A DNA stretch of 64,000 nucleotides from Treponema sp. (GTDB lineage: Bacteria; Spirochaetota; Spirochaetia; Treponematales; Treponemataceae): positions 46,776 through 110,775 of the forward strand of contig JAEDJA010000005.1 of NCBI GenBank assembly GCA_016296575.1. The letters run 5' to 3'. A model generated the notes under the pieces. That model worked only from the letters and a program-made list of their open reading frames with translations, had not been told where the DNA came from and made no database searches. The position numbers and the translations under genes were made by a program. Every line of letters begins with the position of its first letter. Positions within the stretch are counted from its first letter, which is position 1. Below are positions 50,202 through 60,183 of the stretch, one piece after another.

Positions 50202-51331
50202 GGCATCTTCTAACAGTCCAGGATGTAGCTGATTCAATTGCAGCAATAACAAAGGTTAATCCGCTTTTCAAGGGGAAAGAGCTTTTTATCACCCTTATAG
50301 CAAATGAAAAGGCCGGTGGATTTACACAAAAATCAAAATCTGAAAAAAACAAGCTGCTGTTTCAAAAGGCAAAGGAAAGAGCCGCAAAAAAAGAAGTACT
50401 GGTTTCCTCAGTGCAGACAAAAATCTTTCTTACAGAATATCCACGACATGCAGAAGAGCTGGCCGCAGCAGAAGTTGCACAATTTTTGGCCTTGAAAAAT
50501 AAAAATTCATTTCACCTTATTGTTGCCTGTGGAGGTGACGGAACCAGCCTTGAAGTGCAGACAGGACTTTATAAGGCAAGCATCTCTTCTCAACAGAAGA
50601 AAAATGCCGTTATGAATAATATTGCTGTTTTCCGCTTGCCAATGGGAACTGGAAATGACGGCACGGATGGAAAAACAGTTGAAGAAAGTCTTGCCATTCT
50701 TGAAGGACCAAATCATTTTGCTCTTTCAAAAGTAGTAACCGTAAAAAGTAATCCTCTTGCAGGTGAAAATGAGTGGTATTCCTTCAATATTGCAAGCATA
50801 GGTCTTGATGCCTACGTGGTTTATAAAACCAACCAGATGAAATCAAAAGTCCCGGGTAATTCCTACCATTTGTGGGTAAATCTTTCGGCATTGGGATATA
50901 ACCGGCTTTTTCCTCCAAAATCTGCCCGCTTTGAAATTTTTGATGAAAATGGAAATAAAACCGAAGATTTTGAACAGAGCTTTGAAATGCTGGTTTTCGG
51001 ACTTTCAGGACATCGTTGTTATGGTGGCGGTCACCATATTCTTCCAAATGAAAGCAACATCTGCCTAGTTCAAAAAGTAACTTCCCTGGAAATTGCAAAA
51101 TATAACAAGCATTTTGTTGACGGTTCTTTTGTAAACACAAAAATCGGAAAGCTTTATTCCGGCTCAAAAGCGGTAGTTCATTATGATCACGATATTTTCT
51201 GCCAGCTGGATGGAGAGGAACATCTGCTTACAAAGGCCCACTTCCCTCTTGAAATGAGTCTGTCAGAACCTGTTCTCCAGATTCTAGAAAGCGACGACCT
51301 TAGTGTGGACAAAGGCGCCGTACGCAAATAA
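50198..51331 (+). CDS. Diacylglycerol kinase-like lipid kinase
   Basis: 377 residues. The catalytic glycine motif CGGDGT (about 108) and LPMGTGND (about 147) are those of the DAGK/sphingosine-kinase/NAD-kinase fold. It likely phosphorylates a lipid at the membrane. It overlaps gph by ATGA, so the pair is coupled. A terminator follows at 51346-51364. Confidence 0.85.
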   Translation: MRHLLTVQDVADSIAAITKVNPLFKGKELFITLIANEKAGGFTQKSKSEKNKLLFQKAKERAAKKEVLVSSVQTKIFLTEYPRHAEELAAAEVAQFLALKNKNSFHLIVACGGDGTSLEVQTGLYKASISSQQKKNAVMNNIAVFRLPMGTGNDGTDGKTVEESLAILEGPNHFALSKVVTVKSNPLAGENEWYSFNIASIGLDAYVVYKTNQMKSKVPGNSYHLWVNLSALGYNRLFPPKSARFEIFDENGNKTEDFEQSFEMLVFGLSGHRCYGGGHHILPNESNICLVQKVTSLEIAKYNKHFVDGSFVNTKIGKLYSGSKAVVHYDHDIFCQLDGEEHLLTKAHFPLEMSLSEPVLQILESDDLSVDKGAVRK

Positions 51332-51345
51332 GCATAAAAAAAATA

Positions 51346-51509
51346 GCATCCGATAACAGGATGCCTTAATTGTTTTTAAGCGGCATACGCTATCGTCGGG
51401 AACCTACCCCAAACCACGCATCTGACGCAGCAGGGCATGGTTTGGGGCAGGCCCCCGACTACGCTTCTGCGAACTCATATACCAAAAAGGCACCCTGTTA
51501 TCGGGTGCC
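51346..51509. terminator. Twin terminators with a central 21-bp inverted repeat
   Basis: GCATCC-GATAACA-GGATGC (51346-51364) ends the lipid kinase transcript. GGCACCC-TGTTATC-GGGTGCC (51489-51509) ends gltX on the minus strand. Their loops are reverse complements. Between them 51395-51415 pairs with 51439-51459 (includes CCCCAAACC/GGTTTGGGG), with three mismatches, around an unpaired 23 bp. Confidence 0.75.
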
Positions 51510-51518
51510 TTCTATTTT

Positions 51519-53096
51519 CTAAAGTGTTGCCAGTGTCATGTCCAGGCGTTTAAGGCTTTCTTCTACGCCAAGTGCAAGGATGGAGCCGATAAGTGGAGGT
51601 GAAACTCGACTTCCTGTTACGGCCATTCGTACAGGCATCATGTAATCACCAAGCTTAATTCCAAGACGTTCACTTTCTGCTTTTGCAAAGTTTTCTGCAG
51701 TTTCGTGATCAACAGTTGGAATTATTTTTACAAATTCCTTTGCACTTTCCAGAACTTCCCTGGTTTTTGCAGCATCAATTCGTTTTGGAATGATTTCTTC
51801 TGCAGGAGGAACTGTAAGAGGAACGAACATAAAGCGTACCATTTCAGCAGCATCACACAGGAATTTAAGACGTTCCTGAATTAAAGGCATAAGATCCATA
51901 AGGCGCTGTTTTACATCGGCTTTTGAAAGTCCCATGCTTTCATCAACACAGTATGGTTCACCGTCGTCCCCCATTGCAACACCAGAGAATTCTGGTCCTA
52001 CATGTGGTTTTGGCTGTGGATTTTCCGGATTAATTTCCAGAGTTGCATCTCCAGTTCCTGTAATGAAAGGCAGTGTCCATTTGTAAAGCTCTTCTGCAGA
52101 AAGCTGGCGGATGTAGTTTCCGTTAAAATATTCCAGTTTTTTGTAGTCAAATACAGCAGGAGCTTTATTCAGGTGTTCAAGCTTGAATGCTTTTCCAAGC
52201 TCTTCAAGTGTGTAGAATTCCTTGCCTTCTTCGTAAGAACAGCCAAGCATTGCAACATAGTTTACAATTGCCTGTGGAAGATAACCGCGGGCACGGAATT
52301 CATTCAATGAAGTTGATCCGTGGCGTTTTGAAAGTTTTTTACCGTCAGATCCGTTTACCATTGGGAGATGACAGAATTCTGGGTGTTCCCATCCAAAAGA
52401 GCGATACATCTGAACATGAAGCGGTGTTGAAGGAATCCATTCCTGAGCACGCATAACATGGCTGATTTCCATAAAGTGATCATCAACAATGTTTGCCAGA
52501 TGATAAGTTGGGAATCCATCACTTTTAAGGAGAACTGGATCCGGAGAAATATCTTCATTTTTCCAAACGATGTCGCCAAGAAGGTGATCTGAGAATTTTG
52601 TTTCCCCTTCAAGAGGTACCTTAAGACGGATTACATATGGTTTTCCTGCATCAAGATTAGCCTTGATTTCTTCTTCTGTAAGATGACGACAGTTGCGGTC
52701 ATAACCAGGAGCCATTTTGTTTTCAGTCTGAATTTTTCGGATACGGTCCAAACGTTCTGCATCACAGAAACAGAAATAGGCTTCTCCCTTTTCTACCAGT
52801 TCGTAGGCATATTTTTTGTAAAGCTCAAAACGTTCACTCTGAACATAAGGTCCTTTATCTCCGCCTTTATTTCCGCCTTCGTCCCAGTCAATGCCCAGCC
52901 ATTCCATTGTATCGTAAAGATTCTGAACATATTTTTCATCGTAACGTGTACGGTCTGTATCTTCCAGTCGAAGAATAAATTTTCCACCCTGTGAGCGGGC
53001 AAAAAGATAATTAAAAAGGGCAGTTCTTACACCACCAATATGCTGCATTCCTGTTGGAGATGGAGCGTATCTAACTCTTACTTCTTTTTCTGCCAT
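51519..53096 (-). CDS. gltX: Glutamyl-tRNA synthetase
   Basis: 525 residues from ATG 53096 (GGAGACACTT upstream). Class I synthetase with HIGH-like MQHIGGVRTA and KMSKS-like GKKLSKRHGS. It charges tRNA-Glu. The region around 305-385 carries an insertion (NPQPKPHVGPEF...) relative to short GltX, in the part before the anticodon-binding domain. Monocistronic. Confidence 0.97.
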   Translation of the reverse strand: MAEKEVRVRYAPSPTGMQHIGGVRTALFNYLFARSQGGKFILRLEDTDRTRYDEKYVQNLYDTMEWLGIDWDEGGNKGGDKGPYVQSERFELYKKYAYELVEKGEAYFCFCDAERLDRIRKIQTENKMAPGYDRNCRHLTEEEIKANLDAGKPYVIRLKVPLEGETKFSDHLLGDIVWKNEDISPDPVLLKSDGFPTYHLANIVDDHFMEISHVMRAQEWIPSTPLHVQMYRSFGWEHPEFCHLPMVNGSDGKKLSKRHGSTSLNEFRARGYLPQAIVNYVAMLGCSYEEGKEFYTLEELGKAFKLEHLNKAPAVFDYKKLEYFNGNYIRQLSAEELYKWTLPFITGTGDATLEINPENPQPKPHVGPEFSGVAMGDDGEPYCVDESMGLSKADVKQRLMDLMPLIQERLKFLCDAAEMVRFMFVPLTVPPAEEIIPKRIDAAKTREVLESAKEFVKIIPTVDHETAENFAKAESERLGIKLGDYMMPVRMAVTGSRVSPPLIGSILALGVEESLKRLDMTLATL

Positions 53097-53238
53097 AAGT
53101 GTCTCCATAATTGAATAATTGCTACTATTATAATGAAAAAAAAACTTTGTGAAAATGGACTTTGCGTAATTTCTCTGATTTCACAAATGAAGCTTTTATG
53201 TCAAAATATAATAAATTCAAAACATGAAGGAAATAAAC

Positions 53239-54525
53239 ATGAAAAAACAAATTTATTTTACCGTACTGGCTGCAGTAGCCTTAATTACACTTTCCTGCTG
53301 CTCAAAAAAAGCTGAACCAGTTAAAAATGAAGCTCCAAAATCCGAAGTAAAAGCTGAAGCACCAGCTGTTGTTTCTGAAGGCTGGCTTGATTGTACATCC
53401 CTAAAAAGCATTTACATTGATTCAGGAATTTTTGAACATATTGGATTTGCAGTTCCAGCCTATAATCTTGCAAAGCAGAATATTATGGACGGAATAAAAT
53501 ACCATGTCTCATCAATTACTCTTGAAAATGAAACTAAACCAGACACCTTTATGCGAAATTTTGCCAACGGTATAACTATTGATGATATGGAAATCTTTAC
53601 CTCTTCAAAAGGTGTTTCTATCAGAGTGCCAATTCAGGAAAGAATCCATTTTATTACTTTGGATAACGCCATGAAAAACTGTAAAGAAAACGGAATCATG
53701 ATGCGCGGTCACGTTCTTGTATGGCATTCACAGACTCCACGTGCCTTCTTCTGCGAAGAATTCAATCCTGGAAAACCTTTTGTTTCAACTGAAGAAATGG
53801 ATGCTCGTCAGGAATGGTACATTAAATCTGTTCTGGAACACGTTACTGCCTGGGAAAAAGCAAATAACGACGGAAAACACATCATTTACGCATGGGATGT
53901 TGTAAACGAAGCACTTTCTGACAATGCAACTGCAGACAATTATCTTAGGGATGCATCTTCATCTGCCTGGTACGCAATTTATCAGAGCGAAGACTACATT
54001 GTAAACGCCTTCCGTTATGCAAATAAATATGCTCCAAATGATGTTCTTCTTGCCTACAATGACTACAACGAGTTCCAGGGAGAAAAACACAACGGCTATC
54101 TGAAAATTATTGATTCCATCCTTGATGCAAAAGATGACAAAACCCTTCCTGCCCGAATTGATATTGCCGGAATGCAGTCTCATAATCAGACAGCATGGCC
54201 AAGTATTTCTGAATATGAAACCTGTATCAAAAACTTTATCGCAAAAGGCCTGGATATTCAGGTAACAGAACTTGATATTACCGGTTCTTGGAAAGGCGGA
54301 AATAACTTCGAAAAAGCAAATCCTGAAGCACAGAAAAAAACATACTATGATTACTTCAAACTGTATCAGAAATACCGCAAGACAGATTCAACAAATGGTA
54401 TTTCCGGCATTACCTTCTGGGGTATTACAGATGAAGTTTCATGGCGAGGGGCAGCTGCTCCACTCCTGTTCAAAGGTTTCAAGACAAAACCAGCTTATTA
54501 CGGCGTAATTGAAGCAGCAAAATAA
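53239..54525 (+). CDS. Lipoprotein endo-1,4-beta-xylanase, GH10
   Basis: 428 residues from ATG 53239 with AAGGAA upstream. Signal sequence and lipobox LITLSCC indicate lipid attachment and display on the cell envelope. After a Lys/Glu/Ala linker (to ~50) the TIM barrel has GHVLVWHSQTP, acid/base Glu in WDVVNEALSD and nucleophile Glu in QVTELDIT. Length of the catalytic domain is usual for GH10. It cuts xylan into oligosaccharides that could feed the cytosolic enzymes here. Confidence 0.95.
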   Translation: MKKQIYFTVLAAVALITLSCCSKKAEPVKNEAPKSEVKAEAPAVVSEGWLDCTSLKSIYIDSGIFEHIGFAVPAYNLAKQNIMDGIKYHVSSITLENETKPDTFMRNFANGITIDDMEIFTSSKGVSIRVPIQERIHFITLDNAMKNCKENGIMMRGHVLVWHSQTPRAFFCEEFNPGKPFVSTEEMDARQEWYIKSVLEHVTAWEKANNDGKHIIYAWDVVNEALSDNATADNYLRDASSSAWYAIYQSEDYIVNAFRYANKYAPNDVLLAYNDYNEFQGEKHNGYLKIIDSILDAKDDKTLPARIDIAGMQSHNQTAWPSISEYETCIKNFIAKGLDIQVTELDITGSWKGGNNFEKANPEAQKKTYYDYFKLYQKYRKTDSTNGISGITFWGITDEVSWRGAAAPLLFKGFKTKPAYYGVIEAAK

Positions 54526-54576
54526 ATTTATCCGCAATTACTATAATAATTCTTCCCTATAAGGTATAATTTTACC

Positions 54577-55518
54577 ATGAAATATAAGATTTTTATTGAT
54601 GGAAAAGAAGGAACTACTGGTCTTAAGATTTTCGAAAGATTTGCTTCCAGAAATGATATTGAGATTCTCCAGATTGATGAAGACAAAAGAAAAGATCCTG
54701 CAGAACGTAAAAAATTTATCAACGCATCTGATTTTACATTTCTTTGTCTTCCTGATGACGCTGCCCGTGAATCTGCATCACTTTGTGATAATGACCACAC
54801 GGTAATTATTGATGCATCTACTGCCCATCGCACAAATCCCCATTGGGCTTACGGTTTTCCAGAGCTGGATAAAAGCTTTGAACAGAAAATTCTTGGATCA
54901 AAGAGAATTGCAGTTCCAGGTTGTTATGCCAGTGGAACAATTGCCATCCTTTACCCTCTTGTAAAATCAAAAATCATGCCAAAAGATTATCCTGTAAATG
55001 TTCATGCAGTTTCAGGTTATTCAGGAGCAGGAAAAAAAGCTATTGCTCAATATGAAGCTCCTAACCGAAATCCGGAACTGGACTCTCCTCGACTTTACGC
55101 CCTTACCCAGGCTCACAAACACCTTCCTGAAATGAAAATCATCTCCGGACTGGATTACGAGCCTATTTTCAATCCATATGTTTGTGACTATTTTCAGGGA
55201 ATGACAGTTACTGTTGGACTTCACGCCCGCCTTCTTTCAAAAAAAGTAACTGCAAAAGAAGTTTGGGAAATGTTTGCTGCACATTATGAAGGTGCCCTTA
55301 ATGTAAAAGTAGTTCCTTTTATGGGTGAAGGAGTTCTTCCTGAACAGTTTATTCCAGCCAACACTCTGGCTAACACAAATGAAATGCAGATTTTTGTATA
55401 CGGAAATGACGATCGCATCATGATTACAACCCGTTTTGACAATCTTGGAAAAGGGGCTTCCGGTGCTGCGGTTCAGTGCATGGATTTAATAATGGACAAT
55501 TTGGAAAAATCATTGTAA
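54577..55518 (+). CDS. argC: N-acetyl-gamma-glutamyl-phosphate reductase, type 2
   Basis: 313 residues. FIDGKEGTTGLKIFERF replaces the Rossmann GxGxxG of the long form, which marks the short ArgC2 group. The catalytic Cys is in AVPGCYASGT, with HAVSGYSGAGKK. It reduces N-acetylglutamyl phosphate in arginine synthesis. It is not linked to other arg genes; the next gene begins 11 bp later. Confidence 0.95.
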   Translation: MKYKIFIDGKEGTTGLKIFERFASRNDIEILQIDEDKRKDPAERKKFINASDFTFLCLPDDAARESASLCDNDHTVIIDASTAHRTNPHWAYGFPELDKSFEQKILGSKRIAVPGCYASGTIAILYPLVKSKIMPKDYPVNVHAVSGYSGAGKKAIAQYEAPNRNPELDSPRLYALTQAHKHLPEMKIISGLDYEPIFNPYVCDYFQGMTVTVGLHARLLSKKVTAKEVWEMFAAHYEGALNVKVVPFMGEGVLPEQFIPANTLANTNEMQIFVYGNDDRIMITTRFDNLGKGASGAAVQCMDLIMDNLEKSL

Positions 55519-55529
55519 AATATTCTATT

Positions 55530-56000
55530 ATGAAGAAACTTATCGGAATATTTATTGGTTTATTACTGGCTGCCAATGTTTTTTGTCAGTCAAATGAAAA
55601 AATTTCTGTAATTCTCAATTCATCAGAAATTACTTATGGACAGGCATGTTATCTTTCTGCAGTTTATCAAAATTTAATTGACGATACAGCAACTGAAGAA
55701 CAGGCTATATCTGCACTTTACAACGATGGACAACTCCCTGATGTATTTTATGAAAATGATGCAATTCCTTTAGTAAACCTTTCTTTCATCTTTACAAAAA
55801 TGATGAATGTACGAGGTGGAATGATGTATCGAATTACAAAAGGTTCTCCTCGTTACGCTTTTAAACAACTAAAAGCTGATGGAATCCTAAAAAATAATGA
55901 TGATCCTTCAAGAATCATGACCGGAACTGAAGCTCTTTCGCTTTTTACATCCTGCTATATGAAATACAGCGAAGAACCAGTTTTCAATGAAGAAATGTAA
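55530..56000 (+). CDS. Exported protein of unknown function
   Basis: 156 residues from ATG 55530. A signal peptide ends near ANVFCQ (Cys18 could also be a lipid site, though the -3/-1 residues are less usual). The rest is soluble with helical regions and repeated Tyr/Met. It is the first of three envelope genes (followed at 11 and 23 bp by a beta-barrel and a FecR-domain protein). I do not recognise it. Confidence 0.7.
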   Translation: MKKLIGIFIGLLLAANVFCQSNEKISVILNSSEITYGQACYLSAVYQNLIDDTATEEQAISALYNDGQLPDVFYENDAIPLVNLSFIFTKMMNVRGGMMYRITKGSPRYAFKQLKADGILKNNDDPSRIMTGTEALSLFTSCYMKYSEEPVFNEEM

Positions 56001-56011
56001 TGGGGGATATG

Positions 56012-57139
56012 ATGAAAAAGTTACTTACTGCATTTATTTGTGCACTTTTTGCCACTTCTGTTTTTGCCTTTGAATGGGGCGGAATTATTAAAAATGATAC
56101 AAGTGTCAATGCTTCTGATTCGCTTTCCTTAAATCAATCTGATTCTGTATTCCTTTGGGGTTCTGTTCCTCTAAAAAATGATGGATCAATGTACATCAAA
56201 GGTGAAGGAATGTACAAAATCAACCTTGCAAAACCATTGAAACCATCAGGAGACATAGTTTTTACTCAGATTGCTGACCTTGATCTTTTGAAATTTGCCG
56301 GAGACTTTAAGACTGAAAACGGAACTCTTTCTATTTCACTGGGCCGATTCTCATTTTCAGACCTTACATCTTCCGTATTTTCACAGTGTTCTGACGGACT
56401 TTTTGTAAAATATTCAAACCAGGGTTTTCAGGTAAATGGTTACGCCGGATACACAGGACTTTTGAATTCTTATGTAGTTCAGATGATCAACTCACCTGAT
56501 TATGAACAGGAAACACCAACTGATATCTACAGTCTTTCAGCAAAATATATTCCTGTAGCCCTTTCAGTTTCATTTCCAGCCTTATTTGCAAACCAGGCAC
56601 TTTCGGCCCAGGCAGCAGGATTCATTGATCTGAATGGAACTAGTTTCAACCGCTTTTACGGAACTTTGAACCTTACAGGTCCTCTTCTTTCTTCACTCTA
56701 CTACTCTGCTACAACCTGCTTTGGATATACAGACAAGGTTTCAAATATGTCCAGTCTTACGTTTACATACTTCCCTCTTCCTGCAACCTTCCTGAACGTT
56801 GGTGCAAAATTTGCTTCATGGGATAACGGATCATTTGGTGCATTCACAGGAGTTACAGCAAGTCCATTGTTTACAGGAACTGAAACTACATCTTGTATTG
56901 TTCCTTCAGTATCAATTACTTCAGTACTTATGGGAAAGCTTATTCTTATGGCAGGCGGTAAAACAGTACTTGCTCATGACGGTGAAAAGATTGGTTATGC
57001 TGGTCTTGCTGGAGATGCTTCAGTTATGTACAACATGTTCTCTGATCTTCAGATTGGTCTGTCAGTTGCTGGTAATAAAGTTAAAAACAGAGAAAATGAT
57101 GATATGACAATCACATTGAAGGCTTCTATGTCTTTCTAA
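56012..57139 (+). CDS. Outer-membrane beta-barrel-like protein
   Basis: 375 residues from ATG 56012 (56009 also possible; GGGGGA upstream). Signal peptide 1-18 (ATSVFA). The rest alternates hydrophobic and polar residues in about twelve beta strands with aromatic belts (LFVKYSNQGFQVNGYAGYTG) and ends in a Phe (LKASMSF), all in line with a porin-like barrel. No family name can be given. The middle of a three-gene cassette. Confidence 0.75.
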   Translation: MKKLLTAFICALFATSVFAFEWGGIIKNDTSVNASDSLSLNQSDSVFLWGSVPLKNDGSMYIKGEGMYKINLAKPLKPSGDIVFTQIADLDLLKFAGDFKTENGTLSISLGRFSFSDLTSSVFSQCSDGLFVKYSNQGFQVNGYAGYTGLLNSYVVQMINSPDYEQETPTDIYSLSAKYIPVALSVSFPALFANQALSAQAAGFIDLNGTSFNRFYGTLNLTGPLLSSLYYSATTCFGYTDKVSNMSSLTFTYFPLPATFLNVGAKFASWDNGSFGAFTGVTASPLFTGTETTSCIVPSVSITSVLMGKLILMAGGKTVLAHDGEKIGYAGLAGDASVMYNMFSDLQIGLSVAGNKVKNRENDDMTITLKASMSF

Positions 57140-57162
57140 TATAAGGTGGAGGAGATTTTATT

Positions 57163-58008
57163 ATGAAAAAAACTTTACTTGCTTTAATTCTTGCATCACT
57201 TACATTCAGTGTATTTGCAAAAAGTGCATCAGTTGTTTCTGTTAAAGGAAAAGTTGAAGTAGAAAGAAAAGGTTCCTGGATTGCACTTAAAGCCGGTGAC
57301 ACTGTAGATGAATCAGAAGTAATCAGCACTGGTTTTCAGTCTGAAGCTGTTATAAAGTTCAATGAATCAATCCTTCAGCTGGCACCACTTTCCAGAGTTA
57401 CTCTTTCAAAAATGACATCCAATCAAAAACGCGATGTTGTTGATGTTTATCTCAACACTGGTGCTGTTCGTGCAAAAGTAAATCATTCAGATTCAAAGAA
57501 GATTAATTATACTATACGTAACCCTGTTGCCGTTGCCTCAGTTCGCGGAACTGATTTTACATTCCAGGACAACGGAACTACAATCTGTACAGAAGGTGCT
57601 GTTGCTGTTGCTCCTGCCCGTTTCTACAAAGGAAATCAGGCTGCTGCAGAAACTGTAGATGAAGTTGCTGAACCAGAAGACGGTGAAAGCGATGCAACTA
57701 CAGAAGCTACAGATGTTGACCCATACGCTCCTTCAGGAAGTACATTAGTATCTAATGGACAGTCTACAACAATTGCTGCTGATGGTCTTGCCGCTACTAC
57801 ATTCAGTACAGCTGTATCTCAGGCTACATCTGCAGTTGCCGCAGTACAGACAGCCGCCAGTGCAGAAAGCGTTTCTTCCTCAGCCGCCGCATCTGCCGCC
57901 GCTTCAACTGTTGCTACTACAGAAAAAGTATTCAAAAAAGAATCTGTACTTACAATTACAGCTTTTCTTGTAGGAAGCCTTTCTACAAATATAAAATGGC
58001 AACAATAA
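57163..58008 (+). CDS. FecR-domain exported protein
   Basis: 281 residues. Signal peptide 1-19. A FecR-type beta domain at about 22-140 (VVSVKGKVEVERKGSWIALKAGDTVDE, NPVAVASVRGTDFTFQ). After that comes an acidic region and an Ala/Ser-rich repeat (SSSAAASAAASTVA) and a hydrophobic C-terminal strand. A periplasmic or surface role is likely, as in other spirochaetal FecR-domain proteins; it has no sigma factor or TonB partner nearby. Strong GGAGGAG site. Confidence 0.8.
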   Translation: MKKTLLALILASLTFSVFAKSASVVSVKGKVEVERKGSWIALKAGDTVDESEVISTGFQSEAVIKFNESILQLAPLSRVTLSKMTSNQKRDVVDVYLNTGAVRAKVNHSDSKKINYTIRNPVAVASVRGTDFTFQDNGTTICTEGAVAVAPARFYKGNQAAAETVDEVAEPEDGESDATTEATDVDPYAPSGSTLVSNGQSTTIAADGLAATTFSTAVSQATSAVAAVQTAASAESVSSSAAASAAASTVATTEKVFKKESVLTITAFLVGSLSTNIKWQQ

Positions 58009-58035
58009 TATAAAACAAATCTACGTATAGATTTC

Positions 58036-58084
58036 AAAGGACGGTCTTTTTGAAGATTTCTTCATGGCTGTCCCTTTTTTTTTA
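58036..58084 (+). terminator. Terminator after the FecR-domain gene
   Basis: GGAC (58039-58042) pairs with GTCC (58070-58073) around GAAG-ATTT-CTTC (58052-58063), and a run of ten T follows. Confidence 0.7.
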
Positions 58085-58111
58085 TTCATTTTTGCGTTAT
58101 TATCTTACGAA

Positions 58112-60172
58112 ATGAATATAATCACCTTGAAAAACATTTCTTTCTCATACCCTTCTCAAGATAGTTTTGTATTTGAAAACTTTTCATTATCAGTTGAAGA
58201 AGGTGATTATATTGCTATAACTGGAAAAAACGGCTGTGGGAAAAGTACTCTTTCAAGAATTATTGCAGGCCTTTTAAAACCAGTTTCAGGCTCTGTTGAA
58301 ATAGCACAGGGTCTTGTTATAGCGCTTGTATTTCAGAATCCAAAAAATCAGCTTATCAGCGGAATGGTAAGCCGTGACACAGCATTTGGACCAAAAAATC
58401 AAAAATGCAGTAAATCAGAAATTGAACTGCGCACAATCGAAAGTCTGAACATAACAGGTATACTTGATAAAGCTTCTTCTTCCACCATGGCACTTTCCCT
58501 TGGACAAACCCAAAAAGTGGCCTTAAGCGGAATGATTGCCATGAATCCAGACATTCTTATTTTGGACGAAGCACTTTCCATGCTGGATGATGAATCAAAA
58601 TCAGATATTTACAGTTTTTTAGATTATTTTCATAAAAACGGTAAGACTATAATTCATATCACCCACGAAGAAGAAGCAGTTAAAAGGGCAGATAAAATTA
58701 TTTCCATGGATGGTACTGTCCCTAATGAAAAACTTGATCTGGAGAAAATAAACACTGTAGTAAAAAAATCAGAAAATGAAAGTGATAAAGATGAAGTTGC
58801 TTTTGTTTTTGATCACGTTTCTTTTTCATATGATATGGAAAATCCTGTTCTTGAAGATGTTTCATTTACCCTTAAAAAAGGTAAGCTCTACGCACTGGAA
58901 GGACCTTCAGGAGCTGGTAAATCTACCATAATGGAAACAGGCTGTGGACTTTTGAAACCACAAGCTGGAAAAGTTTATTCCTGTGGAAAAGTAGTTCTTT
59001 GCCAGCAGAATGCACAATCAGGGATTTTTGAAAGCTTCGCAGCCGACGATGTAGCTTTTGGTCCAAGAAACCAGGGAATTAAAGGAAAGGCACTTAAAGA
59101 AAGAGTAAAATCCTCCATGGAAAAAGCAAAGCTTCCTTTTGACAGTTTTTCTGACAGACAGAGTTTTTATCTTAGCGGAGGTGAACAGAAACGTCTTGCT
59201 ATTGCAGGTATTCTTGCCATGGATGCAGACATTCTCTTTTTTGATGAACCAACCTGCGCTCTTGATACTGAAAGCAGAATTTCGATTCTTTCAATGCTCA
59301 GAGAACTTGCGTCAGAAGGTAAAACTGTTCTTTTCAGTACACATCATGAAGATGAAAAAAAGCTTTGTGACTATGTTATTCCTGTATCTGGACAAAAGGA
59401 TTACTCTACTCCACAGATTCTTCCAGAAGAAGCAAAAACACCTGAAACTCAGAATCTGCTGGCAGGATTAAGAAAACTATCTACAGTTTTCAATGTACGT
59501 AAACATGACAAAAAGGGTCTTGTTCAGAAATTACCATCATGGGTAAAAATTCTTTTATTTCTGGTGCTTTTTGTATTTTCTTTAATTCCTTCAACACTTT
59601 ATTTTGCTTTATCCATGTTTGCTGCAGGAATTGTTTACTGTCTTTTTGCGCATTTTTCATTAAGAAAACTGATTAAAGCATTTTTACAAATTTCACCATT
59701 CCTAATCTTCTTTGCTGTTTTTCAGATAATGTTCCGCCGCCCATTTGATGGCGAAAAATTGTTTACCACCGCAAAGTATTTTACACTGTCACCTTCAAAG
59801 CTATGGTTCTGTCTTATAACCTACCTTAAAACTCTTTCAAGTCTTTCCATCATATCGGCTTTCTTTGTTTCAACTCCAGAGTATGATCTTATTGACGGTC
59901 TGGAAATTCTTCTAAAACCTCTTTGCTGGATTAGAATTCCTGTAAACTACATTACTCTCGTTATGGAAATAATTTTCCGATTCATTCCTCTTCTAATTGA
60001 TGAAGCTTCTTCTATCATAAAAACACAGACAATTCGCGGTGGTCTTGGAGAAACAAAAGGATTCTTTAACAAAGTAAGATCTTTGCTTCCACTCTTCGTT
60101 CCACTTATTGCCCAGACAATAAAACGATCAGAAGCACTTTCCGAAGCACTTACTGTCCGCGGAGTAAAATAA
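58112..60172 (+). CDS. Fused ECF transporter core: two ATPases and EcfT
   Basis: 686 residues from ATG 58112; an upstream in-frame start lies inside the terminator. Two ATPase modules (1-230 with GKNGCGKST and a weak signature LSLGQTQ; 245-455 with GPSGAGKST and LSGGEQKR) are followed by five or six membrane helices (480-686) with the EcfT coupling motifs TIRGGL and TVRGVK. This is a one-protein A-A'-T module for vitamin or metal uptake. No S component, which decides the substrate, lies nearby. Confidence 0.9.
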   Translation: MNIITLKNISFSYPSQDSFVFENFSLSVEEGDYIAITGKNGCGKSTLSRIIAGLLKPVSGSVEIAQGLVIALVFQNPKNQLISGMVSRDTAFGPKNQKCSKSEIELRTIESLNITGILDKASSSTMALSLGQTQKVALSGMIAMNPDILILDEALSMLDDESKSDIYSFLDYFHKNGKTIIHITHEEEAVKRADKIISMDGTVPNEKLDLEKINTVVKKSENESDKDEVAFVFDHVSFSYDMENPVLEDVSFTLKKGKLYALEGPSGAGKSTIMETGCGLLKPQAGKVYSCGKVVLCQQNAQSGIFESFAADDVAFGPRNQGIKGKALKERVKSSMEKAKLPFDSFSDRQSFYLSGGEQKRLAIAGILAMDADILFFDEPTCALDTESRISILSMLRELASEGKTVLFSTHHEDEKKLCDYVIPVSGQKDYSTPQILPEEAKTPETQNLLAGLRKLSTVFNVRKHDKKGLVQKLPSWVKILLFLVLFVFSLIPSTLYFALSMFAAGIVYCLFAHFSLRKLIKAFLQISPFLIFFAVFQIMFRRPFDGEKLFTTAKYFTLSPSKLWFCLITYLKTLSSLSIISAFFVSTPEYDLIDGLEILLKPLCWIRIPVNYITLVMEIIFRFIPLLIDEASSIIKTQTIRGGLGETKGFFNKVRSLLPLFVPLIAQTIKRSEALSEALTVRGVK

Positions 60173-60183
60173 CGGAGTTTCCC

